A stretch of 9,325 nucleotides of DNA from Acidimicrobiaceae bacterium (GCA_003455715.1 DMQJ01000181.1:439-9763), one strand, 5' to 3'; shown: positions 1 to 7,415, counted from the stretch's first letter. The notes: generated by a model from the sequence alone, not told the origin. Translations and numbers: made by a program.

Positions 1-1323
1 CATCTTGCCGAACATCTTCGGCCACCAGTAGTAGAAGCCGGCGAACAAGCCCATGACCGCGCCGCCGACGATGACGTAGTGGAAGTGACCGACGATGTGA
101 TACGTGTCGGTCTGCTGGGTGTCGGCCGGGGCCACGGCGTGAGTGACGCCGGTGACGCCGCCGATGGTGAACAGCACGATGACACCGATCGCGAACTTCA
201 TCGCCGACGTGTACCAGAGCTTGCCGCCCCACAGGGTCATGGTCCAGTTGACGATCTTCACGCCGGTGGGAATGGCGATGAGCATCGTGGCCACCGAGAA
301 CACGGCCACACTCACCGGCCCGAGACCACTGGCGAACATGTGGTGCGCCCACACACCCCAGCCGACGAAGCCGATGGCCGCACCCGAGAAGACCACGAAC
401 TTGTAGCCGAACAGCGGCTTCCGAGCGAACGTGGGCAGCACTTCGGAGATGATGCCGAAGCTGGGGAGGATGATGATGTACACCTCGGGGTGACCGAAGA
501 TCCAGAACAGGTGCTGCCACAGCAGCGGGTCGGCGCCCGCCTCCACGTTGAAGAACGTGGCACCGAAGTTGCGCTCGAAGCTCAACAGGAACAGGGCAAC
601 GGTGATGACCGGGAGGGCGAAGGCGAGCAGGAACTGCACCACCAGCACCATCCAGGTGAACATCGGCATGTTCATCAACTTCATGCCCGGGGCCCGCATG
701 TTGAGGACGGTGACAATGAGGTTGATGGCGCCCACCAGCGAGGCAATACCGGTGATCTGCAGGCCGAGCACCCAGAAGTCGACGCCATGGGTGGGCGAGA
801 AGATCGGGTTGGAGTTCGGCGAGTACATGAACCAACCACCGTCGGCGGCGCCACCGAGGAACCACGAGGTGTTGAGGAAGATGCCACCGAACAGGAAGAG
901 CCAGAACCCCAGCGCGTTGATGCGAGGGAACGCCACGTCGCGGGCACCGATCTGCAGCGGCAGGAAGTAGTTGGCGAACGCCGCTGCCATGGGCATCACG
1001 AAGAGGAACACCATGGTGGTGGCGTGCATCGTGAACATCTCGTTGTACAGGCCGGCGTCGAGCACCGTGTTGTCGGGCGCTGCCAACTGCAAGCGGATGA
1101 GCAGTGCCTCCACGCCGCCGACCAGGAAGAAGAACAGCGAGACGACGCCGTACATGATGCCGAGCTTCTTGTGGTCGACCGTGAACAGCCACGACTTCCA
1201 GCCGGTGGTGGACACCGGGCGCTTGAAGATGCCGAGCCCTTGGCTGGGGGTGACCACCGCGGGAGTGCCGGCGCCAGCGCCCGCAAGGGTGGGCGCCGAG
1301 GAGGGTCGTTCGATGATTGCCAT
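1..1323 (-). CDS. ctaD: Cytochrome c oxidase subunit I, canonical A-type (partial, C-terminus beyond window)
   Basis: This is the catalytic subunit of an aa3/caa3 haem-copper oxidase, a membrane protein that reduces O2 to water and pumps protons. 441 residues are visible and the frame is open at the left edge; the family is usually about 530-580 residues, so roughly 100 or more are missing. All active-site residues are present: H100 and H415 (haem a), H413 (haem a3), H278, H327 and H328 (CuB), with Y282 in the HPEVY motif as the crosslink tyrosine. Proton-path residues are also present: D129 (in IGARDVAFPR), E280 and K356. This indicates an A-type enzyme with D and K channels. The start at 1323 follows GGGAG by 8 nt and lies 12 nt after the ctaC stop, so the two genes are probably co-transcribed. 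A canonical subunit III gene may follow beyond the left edge. Confidence 0.97.
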   Translation of the reverse strand, partial: MAIIERPSSAPTLAGAGAGTPAVVTPSQGLGIFKRPVSTTGWKSWLFTVDHKKLGIMYGVVSLFFFLVGGVEALLIRLQLAAPDNTVLDAGLYNEMFTMHATTMVFLFVMPMAAAFANYFLPLQIGARDVAFPRINALGFWLFLFGGIFLNTSWFLGGAADGGWFMYSPNSNPIFSPTHGVDFWVLGLQITGIASLVGAINLIVTVLNMRAPGMKLMNMPMFTWMVLVVQFLLAFALPVITVALFLLSFERNFGATFFNVEAGADPLLWQHLFWIFGHPEVYIIILPSFGIISEVLPTFARKPLFGYKFVVFSGAAIGFVGWGVWAHHMFASGLGPVSVAVFSVATMLIAIPTGVKIVNWTMTLWGGKLWYTSAMKFAIGVIVLFTIGGVTGVTHAVAPADTQQTDTYHIVGHFHYVIVGGAVMGLFAGFYYWWPKMFGKM

Positions 1324-1335
1324 TCGGGTGCTCCC

Positions 1336-2589
1336 TTACTTCCGCACGAGGAGGTAGGCGATGAGTTGGTCGATCTGCTGCTCGTTGAGCCCCAGGTTGG
1401 GCATGCCGCGGTAGAGGCCGCCGGTCTTCTCGAGCTGCGCAGGGTTGGCGTACATGGGCTTCATGCCGGGGGCGTTGCGCAACCATTCACGCAACTCCAC
1501 TTCGTTGAAGCACACCGGGCGATCCGCACCCTCAGGCGTGTTCATCCACACACCGGCGAGGTACATGTCGCCGAACTCTTCCGAGGGGGCGTTCCAGAGC
1601 TCGTTGCGGCACTCCTCCGTGATGAGGTCCCAGGTGAAGCCGGCGAAGCCGGTGCGGGTCATCAGGTTGGTGAGGTTGGGGGCCGAACCGGAGTAGACGT
1701 TCTCGTCGGGGTTCGACAGCACCGGGTTACCTTCGCTGTCGGTGAGACCGTTCACCTGGTGGCAGCGCGAGCACTGGCTGATGTACTGCGACTCGCCCTC
1801 CGCGGCCAGGGTGCCGGCCTCGGGTGAGGTGTACGGCTCGAGCTGGTTGTCGACCCAGGTCTGGAAGTCGGCAGCATCGAGCGCCACCACAGCCTGGCGC
1901 ATACGCGCGTGGCTGAGGCCGCAGAACTCGGTGCACTGCCCCACATAGATGCCGGGGTTGTCGGCCTCCATGCGCAGCGGGTGCAGGCGGCCGGGTACGG
2001 CGTCGCGCTTGCCGTTGAGGGCGGGAATCCAGAACGAGTGGATGACGTCACGGCTGGTGATGCGCAGCTGCACCGGCACGCCGGCCGGAATGACCATCTC
2101 ACCACTGGTGATGATGGGGTCCTTGATGGTGATGCCACCGCACGTCTGCGCCGGATAGTCGTACTCCCACCACCACTGCTGACCCGTCACGTTCACCACG
2201 CAGGCCGCGTCGTCGGACTCGTTGAGTTCGAACACCTTCACCACGGTGGGCACGGCAATGGTGGCCAGGATGATGGCCGGCAGGATGGTGAGCGCGATTT
2301 CGAGCTTCGGGTTGCCGTGGGTCTGCTCGGGGATGTCCTGCCCACGATCCTTGAACTTCACCACGATGTAGCTCACCGCGCCAATGACGATGGCCGCGAC
2401 GATGCCGGAGATGATGAAGATGAAGCGCTGACCGCCGAGGCCCTCGTCGATCTTGCGGGCGTTCGGCCCGGCCGGCTCGAACAGGTCTTGTGGTGCGTTC
2501 TCGGCACAGCCAGCCAGCACCGTGCCAGCCAGAACGGCCACTGCGGTGAGAACTCGACGTGAGGGGCGCATACCCCCGAGGGTACTCAT
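1336..2589 (-). CDS. ctaC: Cytochrome c oxidase subunit II with fused cytochrome c domain (caa3 type)
   Basis: This subunit receives electrons and passes them to haem a through the CuA centre. Numbered from the 2589 start it has 417 residues. It opens with a lipoprotein signal (RR at 11-12, hydrophobic stretch, LAGC with C28 as the lipidated Cys). Two membrane helices follow at about 56-78 and 98-120, then the cupredoxin domain. The CuA ligands H184, C219, E221, C223, H227 and M230 are all present, and aromatic residues in QQWWWEYDY (137-145) fit the electron-entry patch. A C-terminal cytochrome c domain carries C273-S-R-C276-H277; M396 is the likeliest distal ligand, with M376 or M379 as alternatives. 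Two Cys pairs (130/150 and 327/360) could form disulfides. GGAG lies 10 nt before 2589. A start at 2610, 2 nt after the previous stop, would add 7 residues and has a poorer ribosome site. Confidence 0.95.
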   Translation of the reverse strand: MSTLGGMRPSRRVLTAVAVLAGTVLAGCAENAPQDLFEPAGPNARKIDEGLGGQRFIFIISGIVAAIVIGAVSYIVVKFKDRGQDIPEQTHGNPKLEIALTILPAIILATIAVPTVVKVFELNESDDAACVVNVTGQQWWWEYDYPAQTCGGITIKDPIITSGEMVIPAGVPVQLRITSRDVIHSFWIPALNGKRDAVPGRLHPLRMEADNPGIYVGQCTEFCGLSHARMRQAVVALDAADFQTWVDNQLEPYTSPEAGTLAAEGESQYISQCSRCHQVNGLTDSEGNPVLSNPDENVYSGSAPNLTNLMTRTGFAGFTWDLITEECRNELWNAPSEEFGDMYLAGVWMNTPEGADRPVCFNEVELREWLRNAPGMKPMYANPAQLEKTGGLYRGMPNLGLNEQQIDQLIAYLLVRK

Positions 2590-2612
2590 GTTGCTGTTGC
2601 TCCGCTCCATGA

Positions 2613-3752
2613 TCAGGGAACCAGGACCTTGATTTCTTGGCCGGGCAGGCTGGGCACCATGACCATCATGGTGCTGGTGCTGGCCTTGCTGGACTTGGGA
2701 ATCTTGATGACGAGGACCTGCTCCTGGCCCTCTTCGATGCGAGCCGTGCACTGGATCACTTCCGGCTCCTCGCCGAACGTGCCCAGGCGAGCGGTGAGGC
2801 GGTGCTCACCCTCGTAGTTGTTGCGGAAGACGATGCTGACGGTGCTGCTCCGCGGCACAACGATCTCGCTGAAGTTGTCGGCGCCCTGCACCACGGCCGC
2901 GTTGCGGGCGATGAGCACCCCATTGCTCTGCAACTCGACGCTTGCGATCACGCCCGCCTCGGCTGAGACGCCGCGGTTGGCATCTTCGTCGGCATGGTGC
3001 ATCTTGTCTTCACTTGCCGTCTCAAGGCACACGTCGGGCGTGAGGCCTTGGTGGTGCTCGATGGTCTTCTGACCCTGCACCGCCGATGCCACGCCGACGC
3101 CGAGCAGACCGACGGCGAAGACGGCCGAGACCCCGGCGACGGTGCCCTTGCTCACACCACGCTTGAAGGCAAACAGGAACGCCACACCCAACACCAGCGC
3201 GCCGAGAATGATGAACAGGATTCGGCCGTACTCGAGCTTGATGCCGAGCATGATGCGGGAGAAGGCGTAGATGACGGCACCCAAGCCCACGGCGGCCAGG
3301 ATGGGGAACTCGAGCGGGTGGAGGATGCGCTGGCGGATGGAGGCGTTGTAGCTGGCGCTGCCGCTGGCACGCTCGCTCCAGCCCTGCACCATCCACTCGA
3401 CCAGCGCCGCCAGGATGACCACCACCGACACCTTGAACACCACCGGGGTGCTCACCACGCCGACGGCGAGACCTGCCACACCGAGCGCAGCGACGGCGGG
3501 CCACATGCTGCGACCCACCGGCGGCTGAGCAGCCGACGACGTGTACTGCACACCCTGCTCCATGGCCGGAGCGCTGCCATCGCGGGTGAAGAAGTTGATG
3601 CCGGCGAGGAACCAGAACACCACCGCCGCGGTGATGAACCCGATGGTGCCCATGAAGCCGGTGGGGCCGCCTGTGGTGATGGCGAACACCACCGACCCGA
3701 TGGTGGAGAGCGCTGCGGCCCCGACGAACAGTTTCGAACCTGTGGTGAACAT
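2613..3752 (-). CDS. Seven-helix membrane protein: oxidase subunit IV-like N-terminus plus beta-rich C-terminal outer domain
   Basis: This 379-residue protein lies inside the oxidase operon, between the subunit III-like gene and ctaC. Residues 1-130 show four helices (about 8-25, 34-55, 84-101, 106-123). The layout is a short loop, then a linker and a WP at 84-85, then EW at 119-120 and GWSER at 124-128, which resembles the small actinobacterial oxidase subunit IV (CtaF). Three more helices follow (about 148-170, 177-197, 204-225). A His/Cys/Met/acidic segment (231-257) then leads to a beta-rich domain (about 270-379) that looks cupredoxin-like. That domain has one His (H317) at a plausible ligand position but no C-terminal Cys-His-Met copper loop. 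The subunit IV assignment is inference from helix pattern and context; the domain fold is a weaker inference. GAGGGG lies 3 nt before the ATG, and the gene begins 10 nt after the previous stop. Confidence 0.85.
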   Translation of the reverse strand: MFTTGSKLFVGAAALSTIGSVVFAITTGGPTGFMGTIGFITAAVVFWFLAGINFFTRDGSAPAMEQGVQYTSSAAQPPVGRSMWPAVAALGVAGLAVGVVSTPVVFKVSVVVILAALVEWMVQGWSERASGSASYNASIRQRILHPLEFPILAAVGLGAVIYAFSRIMLGIKLEYGRILFIILGALVLGVAFLFAFKRGVSKGTVAGVSAVFAVGLLGVGVASAVQGQKTIEHHQGLTPDVCLETASEDKMHHADEDANRGVSAEAGVIASVELQSNGVLIARNAAVVQGADNFSEIVVPRSSTVSIVFRNNYEGEHRLTARLGTFGEEPEVIQCTARIEEGQEQVLVIKIPKSSKASTSTMMVMVPSLPGQEIKVLVP

Positions 3753-3762
3753 CGGCCCCTCG

Positions 3763-4344
3763 TTACTTCGTCACGTAGACCACGAACCACAGCACCGAGA
3801 ACACGGCGCTGAAGGTGTACCAGTACATCGCATGTGCCGACACGACCTCGCGGTCGGTGGTGCGGCCACCGAGGAAACGAAACGCCGTGACCCCGGAGAA
3901 GACGACACCGATGATGGCGAGCACGAAGCCCGCCCCGGTGACCGTGTAGAAGAGGGTGCTGTAGACGCCCTGATTGGCGGGCACGCCCATCTGGCCCCAC
4001 ACGTAGGCCTGAGCGTTGATGAACGCCAACCCGAGCAACCCGGTGAGCCCCAGTGCAAGGCCGGCGTGCGGGCGGTCGTGACGCTTGGCCGAGTACACCG
4101 CCCACTGGGCGAACAAGCAGATCGGCAGCAGGGCAATGAGCATCGTGTTGGTGGCAACGCCGGGCACCGACACGCCGTCGGGCAGCCAGTTGCGAGGGCT
4201 GGCGTTGACGCCGTCCTCGCGGTGGCGGATGAACACGGCGAAGAGGCCGCCCATCAGGGCCGTTACGGCGGCGCAGGCGATGGCCGTGCCGACGAACACC
4301 TGGCGGCGTGGCGTCACAGCGGGGGCCGGGGGAAGCGCGTGCAT
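3763..4344 (-). CDS. Divergent five-helix cytochrome c oxidase subunit III-like protein
   Basis: At 193 residues and five predicted helices (about 15-38, 65-84, 95-116, 129-152, 172-191), this matches the short form of subunit III, which lacks the first two helices of the long form. The loop and helix order and the end pattern (YWYTF then VLWFVVYV) match the family. In my alignment, residues usually invariant in subunit III are changed: the Glu of the SE..FF motif is V27, the Glu of the Q..EY motif is V115, the HGLH motif is GFVL (138-141), and the His and Asp of the final H-F-x-D-x-x-W motif are Y176 and A180. The start overlaps the stop of the upstream subunit I paralogue by one base (TGATG), and GGAG lies about 9 nt upstream, so translation is probably coupled. 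Family assignment is fairly firm; a role as the subunit III of the catalytic enzyme is not. Confidence 0.85.
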   Translation of the reverse strand: MHALPPAPAVTPRRQVFVGTAIACAAVTALMGGLFAVFIRHREDGVNASPRNWLPDGVSVPGVATNTMLIALLPICLFAQWAVYSAKRHDRPHAGLALGLTGLLGLAFINAQAYVWGQMGVPANQGVYSTLFYTVTGAGFVLAIIGVVFSGVTAFRFLGGRTTDREVVSAHAMYWYTFSAVFSVLWFVVYVTK

Positions 4345-5990
4345 CAGGCATCACTCCGAGGCTTGAGGTCGAGCAAGGGTTCGGCCGAGCGCACGATGTG
4401 CACCTCGGCAAAGTTGTCGGCGGGTGCCGGCGACGAGGTGGCCCACTCCAGCGTGAGCCCGTTCCAGGGGTCGTCGCCTGCGTGCTCGCCCTTCAGGAAC
4501 GACCGCAGTGCCAGACCGAGGAAGGCGACCACGGTGAGCACCATCAGCCCATGACCGGCGGCGCTGAGACCGTTCCACAGTTCGGTGGGCCCACCAACCT
4601 GCGGGAAGTGCACGGACGGGTCGTTGCCGCCCGGCAGCACCACGTTGAAGGGCTGACCCGGCTGATCGGCGAAACCAGCGATCATCAGCGGCAGGCTGGC
4701 CAGCGCAGCACCTGCGGCGCCGAGGAGGGCGAGCGGCAGGGTGGCCTTCATCGGCATGGTGCGGCCCCACCACTTCGGACCCCAATAGGCGACGCCACCC
4801 ATGGCGGCGAGCACGGCGCCGTACACGAGCGCCAGCATGGTGCCTTCCTCGAACACCGTGCCCACGAGGCCGGCGTCGCCGATGTGGTTGAGGGCGCTGG
4901 CGGTGAAGGCGAGCTCAACGAACAGGGTGCCGAACAGGAGGAACACCAGCGGTGCCGACACCTTCGGTCGCTGCTTCAGCATGGAGACCACCAACATGAG
5001 CGCCAGGAAGGCACCCAGGGCGGGCAGCAGATGAATGAGTCCGAAGGGCAGCAGATCGGAGAACTTGTCGCCTGCTTCCAGATCGCGGAACGGAGCCCGC
5101 AACACCACCGGGTTCTGCACGACCGGCGCGAACACTGCCACGCCAGCAAGGCCCATCGCAGCGAGCAGCGGCCCGCGCGGCGTGAAGCGCATGCCGGTAC
5201 CGGTGGCCATCACGTCGGCGAACAGGCCGAACACCGGAATGGCGGCGAGGAGTGTGGTGGGCTGCGTGAAACCGAAGCTCAGCCAGCTCTGGGTGAGCGA
5301 CAGGTTGCCGAACTCGATGACCCCAGCGGTGGGGTACTTGTGGCCGGTGTAGGCGATGAGCAGATCACCAATGACGATGGGCAGGGCCACCACCAGGGCG
5401 AGCGACGACACCATCACGCCCCACGTGAAGAACGGCACGCGGCGCAGGTTCATGCCCGGCGCCCGGGTGGTGAGGATGGTGGTGAGCACCGACACCGTGC
5501 TGGCAAGGACACCGCCGAGGCACAGCGCAATGGACAGCAGGAACAGTTCCACGAAGCGACGCTCGCCGCCGCCGGGGCCGCCGTTCATCACCAGCGAGTA
5601 CACACCGAGCCCGGCGCCGAACAGCCACAGCCAGAACCCAGCTGCCGCGAGGCGGGGGAAGGCGATCGACTTGGCGCCCACCTGCAGCGGCACGGCCGCG
5701 ACGGCCAGACCCGCCATGACCGGGAGCAGGACCAGCAGCACCAGGCCGAAGCGGTACATGGAGAACGCCTGGGTGAGTGCGTCGAGGCCGAGAAGGTAGT
5801 CGTCCTGATTGATGCGCTCGATGCCCAGCAACAGGGCCACGACGGCCGTGCCGAGCAGGGCGAGCGTGGACGTACCGAGGTACAGCCGCCCAATGCGCTT
5901 GTGGTCGGTGGTGGTGACCCAGTCGGCGATGCACGCGAGGCCACCGCTCGCCGGTGCGGCGCGGTGGGCGTGGGTCTCGATGGTGGTCAT
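4344..5990 (-). CDS. Haem-copper oxidase subunit I paralogue lacking all metal ligands
   Basis: This 548-residue polytopic protein aligns end to end with subunit I. Shared landmarks are TTTDHKRIGRLY (26-37), PLQVGAKSIAFPR (101-113), RAPGMNL (176-182) with PFFTW (186-190), YWGPKWWGR (402-410), and the C-terminal DPWNGLTLEW (507-516) followed by SPAPADNF. Compared with the canonical ctaD in this window, every ligand is replaced: haem a His by Y79 and M385, haem a3 His by G383, and CuB His by Q243, Q292 and N293. HPEVY reads QPTTL (243-247), so the crosslink Tyr is L247. The D-channel Asp is S108 and the K-channel Lys is absent. It should bind neither haem nor CuB in the usual way. The frame is uninterrupted, with the same codon bias as its neighbours, which argues against a decaying copy. 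It heads the operon, 116 nt after ctaB, and no clear Shine-Dalgarno precedes the ATG. Automated annotation would probably label it cytochrome c oxidase subunit I. Confidence 0.93.
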   Translation of the reverse strand: MTTIETHAHRAAPASGGLACIADWVTTTDHKRIGRLYLGTSTLALLGTAVVALLLGIERINQDDYLLGLDALTQAFSMYRFGLVLLVLLPVMAGLAVAAVPLQVGAKSIAFPRLAAAGFWLWLFGAGLGVYSLVMNGGPGGGERRFVELFLLSIALCLGGVLASTVSVLTTILTTRAPGMNLRRVPFFTWGVMVSSLALVVALPIVIGDLLIAYTGHKYPTAGVIEFGNLSLTQSWLSFGFTQPTTLLAAIPVFGLFADVMATGTGMRFTPRGPLLAAMGLAGVAVFAPVVQNPVVLRAPFRDLEAGDKFSDLLPFGLIHLLPALGAFLALMLVVSMLKQRPKVSAPLVFLLFGTLFVELAFTASALNHIGDAGLVGTVFEEGTMLALVYGAVLAAMGGVAYWGPKWWGRTMPMKATLPLALLGAAGAALASLPLMIAGFADQPGQPFNVVLPGGNDPSVHFPQVGGPTELWNGLSAAGHGLMVLTVVAFLGLALRSFLKGEHAGDDPWNGLTLEWATSSPAPADNFAEVHIVRSAEPLLDLKPRSDA

Positions 5991-6063
5991 AGGCGGCGAA
6001 CTCGTTTCATCTCGGGCGCGCGCAGGGCGTAACCCTCGGCTGACAGGTCGGTCGGTCGATAGA

Positions 6064-6081
6064 TGGGTACGACATTACCCA
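6064..6081. promoter_or_regulatory. Perfect 18-bp dyad (TGGGTA-N6-TACCCA) upstream of the oxidase operon
   Basis: Six-base arms at 6064-6069 and 6076-6081 form a perfect dyad with a six-base centre. A further GGGT at 6084-6087 makes a second overlapping repeat (ACCC-ACA-GGGT). It lies in the 116-nt gap between the ctaB stop and the ATG of the subunit I paralogue, 74-91 nt upstream of that ATG. The spacing fits an operator for a dimeric regulator controlling the operon. I could not identify a convincing -35/-10 pair nearby. A GGTC triplet repeat (6046-6057) lies between the dyad and the gene. No regulator is identifiable. Confidence 0.3.
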
Positions 6082-6106
6082 CAGGGTGGTGCCCGGCAGG
6101 AAATTC

Positions 6107-7054
6107 TCAGAACCCATGCTCGACGAACACATCGACGGTCATCGCCGCGAACAGCAACGTGACATACGTGATGGAGTAGCCGAACACTCGCATGGAGCGC
6201 TGCGGAGTGGGGTGACGACCAAGGTCGATGGTGCCCCAGAGGAACAACGCGCCGAGCACCGCCGCCGAAATCCCGTACACGAGGCCGAGGGATGCGACCG
6301 GCCACAGCACCAGCGTGCCTGCCACCATGACGGCCGTGTAGAGCACCATCTTGCGCACGGTGACCTCAAGGCTGGCCACCGCCGGCAGCATGGGCACGTT
6401 GGCGGCGCGATAGTCGTCGGCGTAGCGGATGGCGAGGGCCCAGAAGTGCGGAGGGGTCCACAGGAACATCACCACGAACAGCACGACCGGCGCCCAGGCC
6501 ACGTCGTTGCGCACCGCCGCCCACCCCACCAACACGGGCACCGCACCCGCCGCACCGCCGATGACGATGTTCTGGGTGCTCGTGCGCTTGAGCCACAGCG
6601 TGTAGATGAACACGTAGAACAACATTGCCGAGAACGCAAGGATGGCCGACAGCAGGTTGGCCCAGATCCACAGCACTGCAAAGGCGACGACCTCCAGCGC
6701 AACGGCGAACACCATCGCCTCCCGGGGGCTGACGATGCCGGTCACCAGCGGGCGGCCCTGGGTGCGCGGCATCACCTTGTCGATGTCGCGATCGACCACC
6801 ATGTTGATGGCGTTGGCCCCGCCAGCGGCCAGGGTGCCGCCGAGCAAGGTGATGAGCACCAGCGACGTGCGCGGCCAGCCTTCGGCCGCCAGCACCATGG
6901 TGGGGACGGTGGTGATGAGCAGCAGCTCGATGATGCGTGGTTTGGTGAGCGCGATGAACCCACCGATGCGCGTGGTGGGGGTACGCCGCGACCCATGAGC
7001 CACTCCTCCGGGCGCGAGCCGTGAGGGAACGAGAGGTCGGCTGCCAACTGCCAT
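6107..7054 (-). CDS. ctaB: Protoheme IX farnesyltransferase (haem O synthase)
   Basis: This UbiA-family membrane prenyltransferase transfers a farnesyl group from farnesyl diphosphate to haem b, giving haem O, the precursor of the haem A used by the neighbouring oxidase. Numbered from the 7054 start it has 315 residues, normal for the family, with about nine helices. The first Asp-rich motif is N84..D88..D92 within NAINMVVDRDIDKVMPR, followed by RPL at 101-103. The second Asp-containing site is YADDY (211-215), after the CtaB signature WTPPHFWALA (199-208). Also typical are LKRTSTQNIVIGG (155-167) and GWAA (177-180). A GGGA lies about 7 nt before the ATG. The frame extends upstream to 7222, but that extension runs antisense into clpS and is low-complexity. 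A TACGAT about 9 nt before the ATG could be a -10 element, giving a very short leader. clpS diverges 55 nt away. Confidence 0.96.
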   Translation of the reverse strand: MAVGSRPLVPSRLAPGGVAHGSRRTPTTRIGGFIALTKPRIIELLLITTVPTMVLAAEGWPRTSLVLITLLGGTLAAGGANAINMVVDRDIDKVMPRTQGRPLVTGIVSPREAMVFAVALEVVAFAVLWIWANLLSAILAFSAMLFYVFIYTLWLKRTSTQNIVIGGAAGAVPVLVGWAAVRNDVAWAPVVLFVVMFLWTPPHFWALAIRYADDYRAANVPMLPAVASLEVTVRKMVLYTAVMVAGTLVLWPVASLGLVYGISAAVLGALFLWGTIDLGRHPTPQRSMRVFGYSITYVTLLFAAMTVDVFVEHGF

Positions 7055-7109
7055 AGCGTTCCCATCGTAGGGGGCGCCCGGCGTGGCGGCCACATGAGCA
7101 CCGGGCAGA

Positions 7110-7415
7110 ATGGTGCCCATGCCGCCGGTCACATCACCCGTGGAGCTCGACGATCCGTCGATCGACGAGTCCACCGTGCCCGACCGACCGTGGATCGTGC
7201 TGGTCTGGAACGACCCGATCAACCTGATGAGCTACGTCACGTTCGTCTTCCAGAAGCTGTTCGGCTACAGCCTCGAGAAGGCCACCGCGCTGATGCTCGA
7301 CGTGCACCACAAGGGCCGGGCGGTGGTGAGCTCGGGCACTCGCGAGAAGGCCGAGATCGACGTCTTCCGCCTGCACGAAGCCGGCCTGTGGGCCACGATG
7401 CAACAGGACGACTGA
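7110..7415 (+). CDS. clpS: ATP-dependent Clp protease adaptor ClpS
   Basis: ClpS is a small cytosolic adaptor that binds proteins with destabilising N-terminal residues and hands them to the ClpA or ClpC unfoldase of the Clp protease. From the ATG at 7110 it has 101 residues, typical of actinobacteria. A disordered acidic N-terminus (1-26) precedes the core. The core has WND (33-35), then [15 protein letters not shown] (39-53), [18 protein letters not shown] (56-73) and GLWATMQ at the end. N34, D35 and H66 match the residues that hold the substrate alpha-amino group in characterised ClpS proteins. The second ATG (7119) would shorten it by three residues, and neither start has a strong ribosome site. 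It diverges from ctaB. Its Clp partner is not in the window; the AAA+ gene downstream is FtsH-like, not ClpC. Confidence 0.96.
   Translation: MVPMPPVTSPVELDDPSIDESTVPDRPWIVLVWNDPINLMSYVTFVFQKLFGYSLEKATALMLDVHHKGRAVVSSGTREKAEIDVFRLHEAGLWATMQQDD

Noticed and set aside
79..1827. Long plus-strand open frame (582 codons) across ctaD and ctaC
   Set aside because: It is antisense to two well-supported genes and its translation is low-complexity, rich in Glu, His, Gly and Arg. This is what GC-rich codon bias produces on the opposite strand.
2590..2751. N-terminal extension of ctaC to 2751
   Set aside because: It overlaps the 3' end of the upstream gene and would bury the lipoprotein signal peptide deep inside the protein.
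4344..5990. The subunit I paralogue as a pseudogene
   Set aside because: No frameshift or stop, full family length, same codon bias as its neighbours, and start and stop tightly coupled to the next gene. Ligand loss alone does not show decay.
4308..6032. Long plus-strand open frame (574 codons) opposite the subunit I paralogue
   Set aside because: Low-complexity His/Gln/Glu/Gly-rich translation, no domain, and fully antisense to a gene with clear family motifs.
7055..7222. N-terminal extension of ctaB to an ATG at 7222
   Set aside because: It would run antisense through the conserved start of clpS, is low-complexity, and the 7054 start gives the normal family length.
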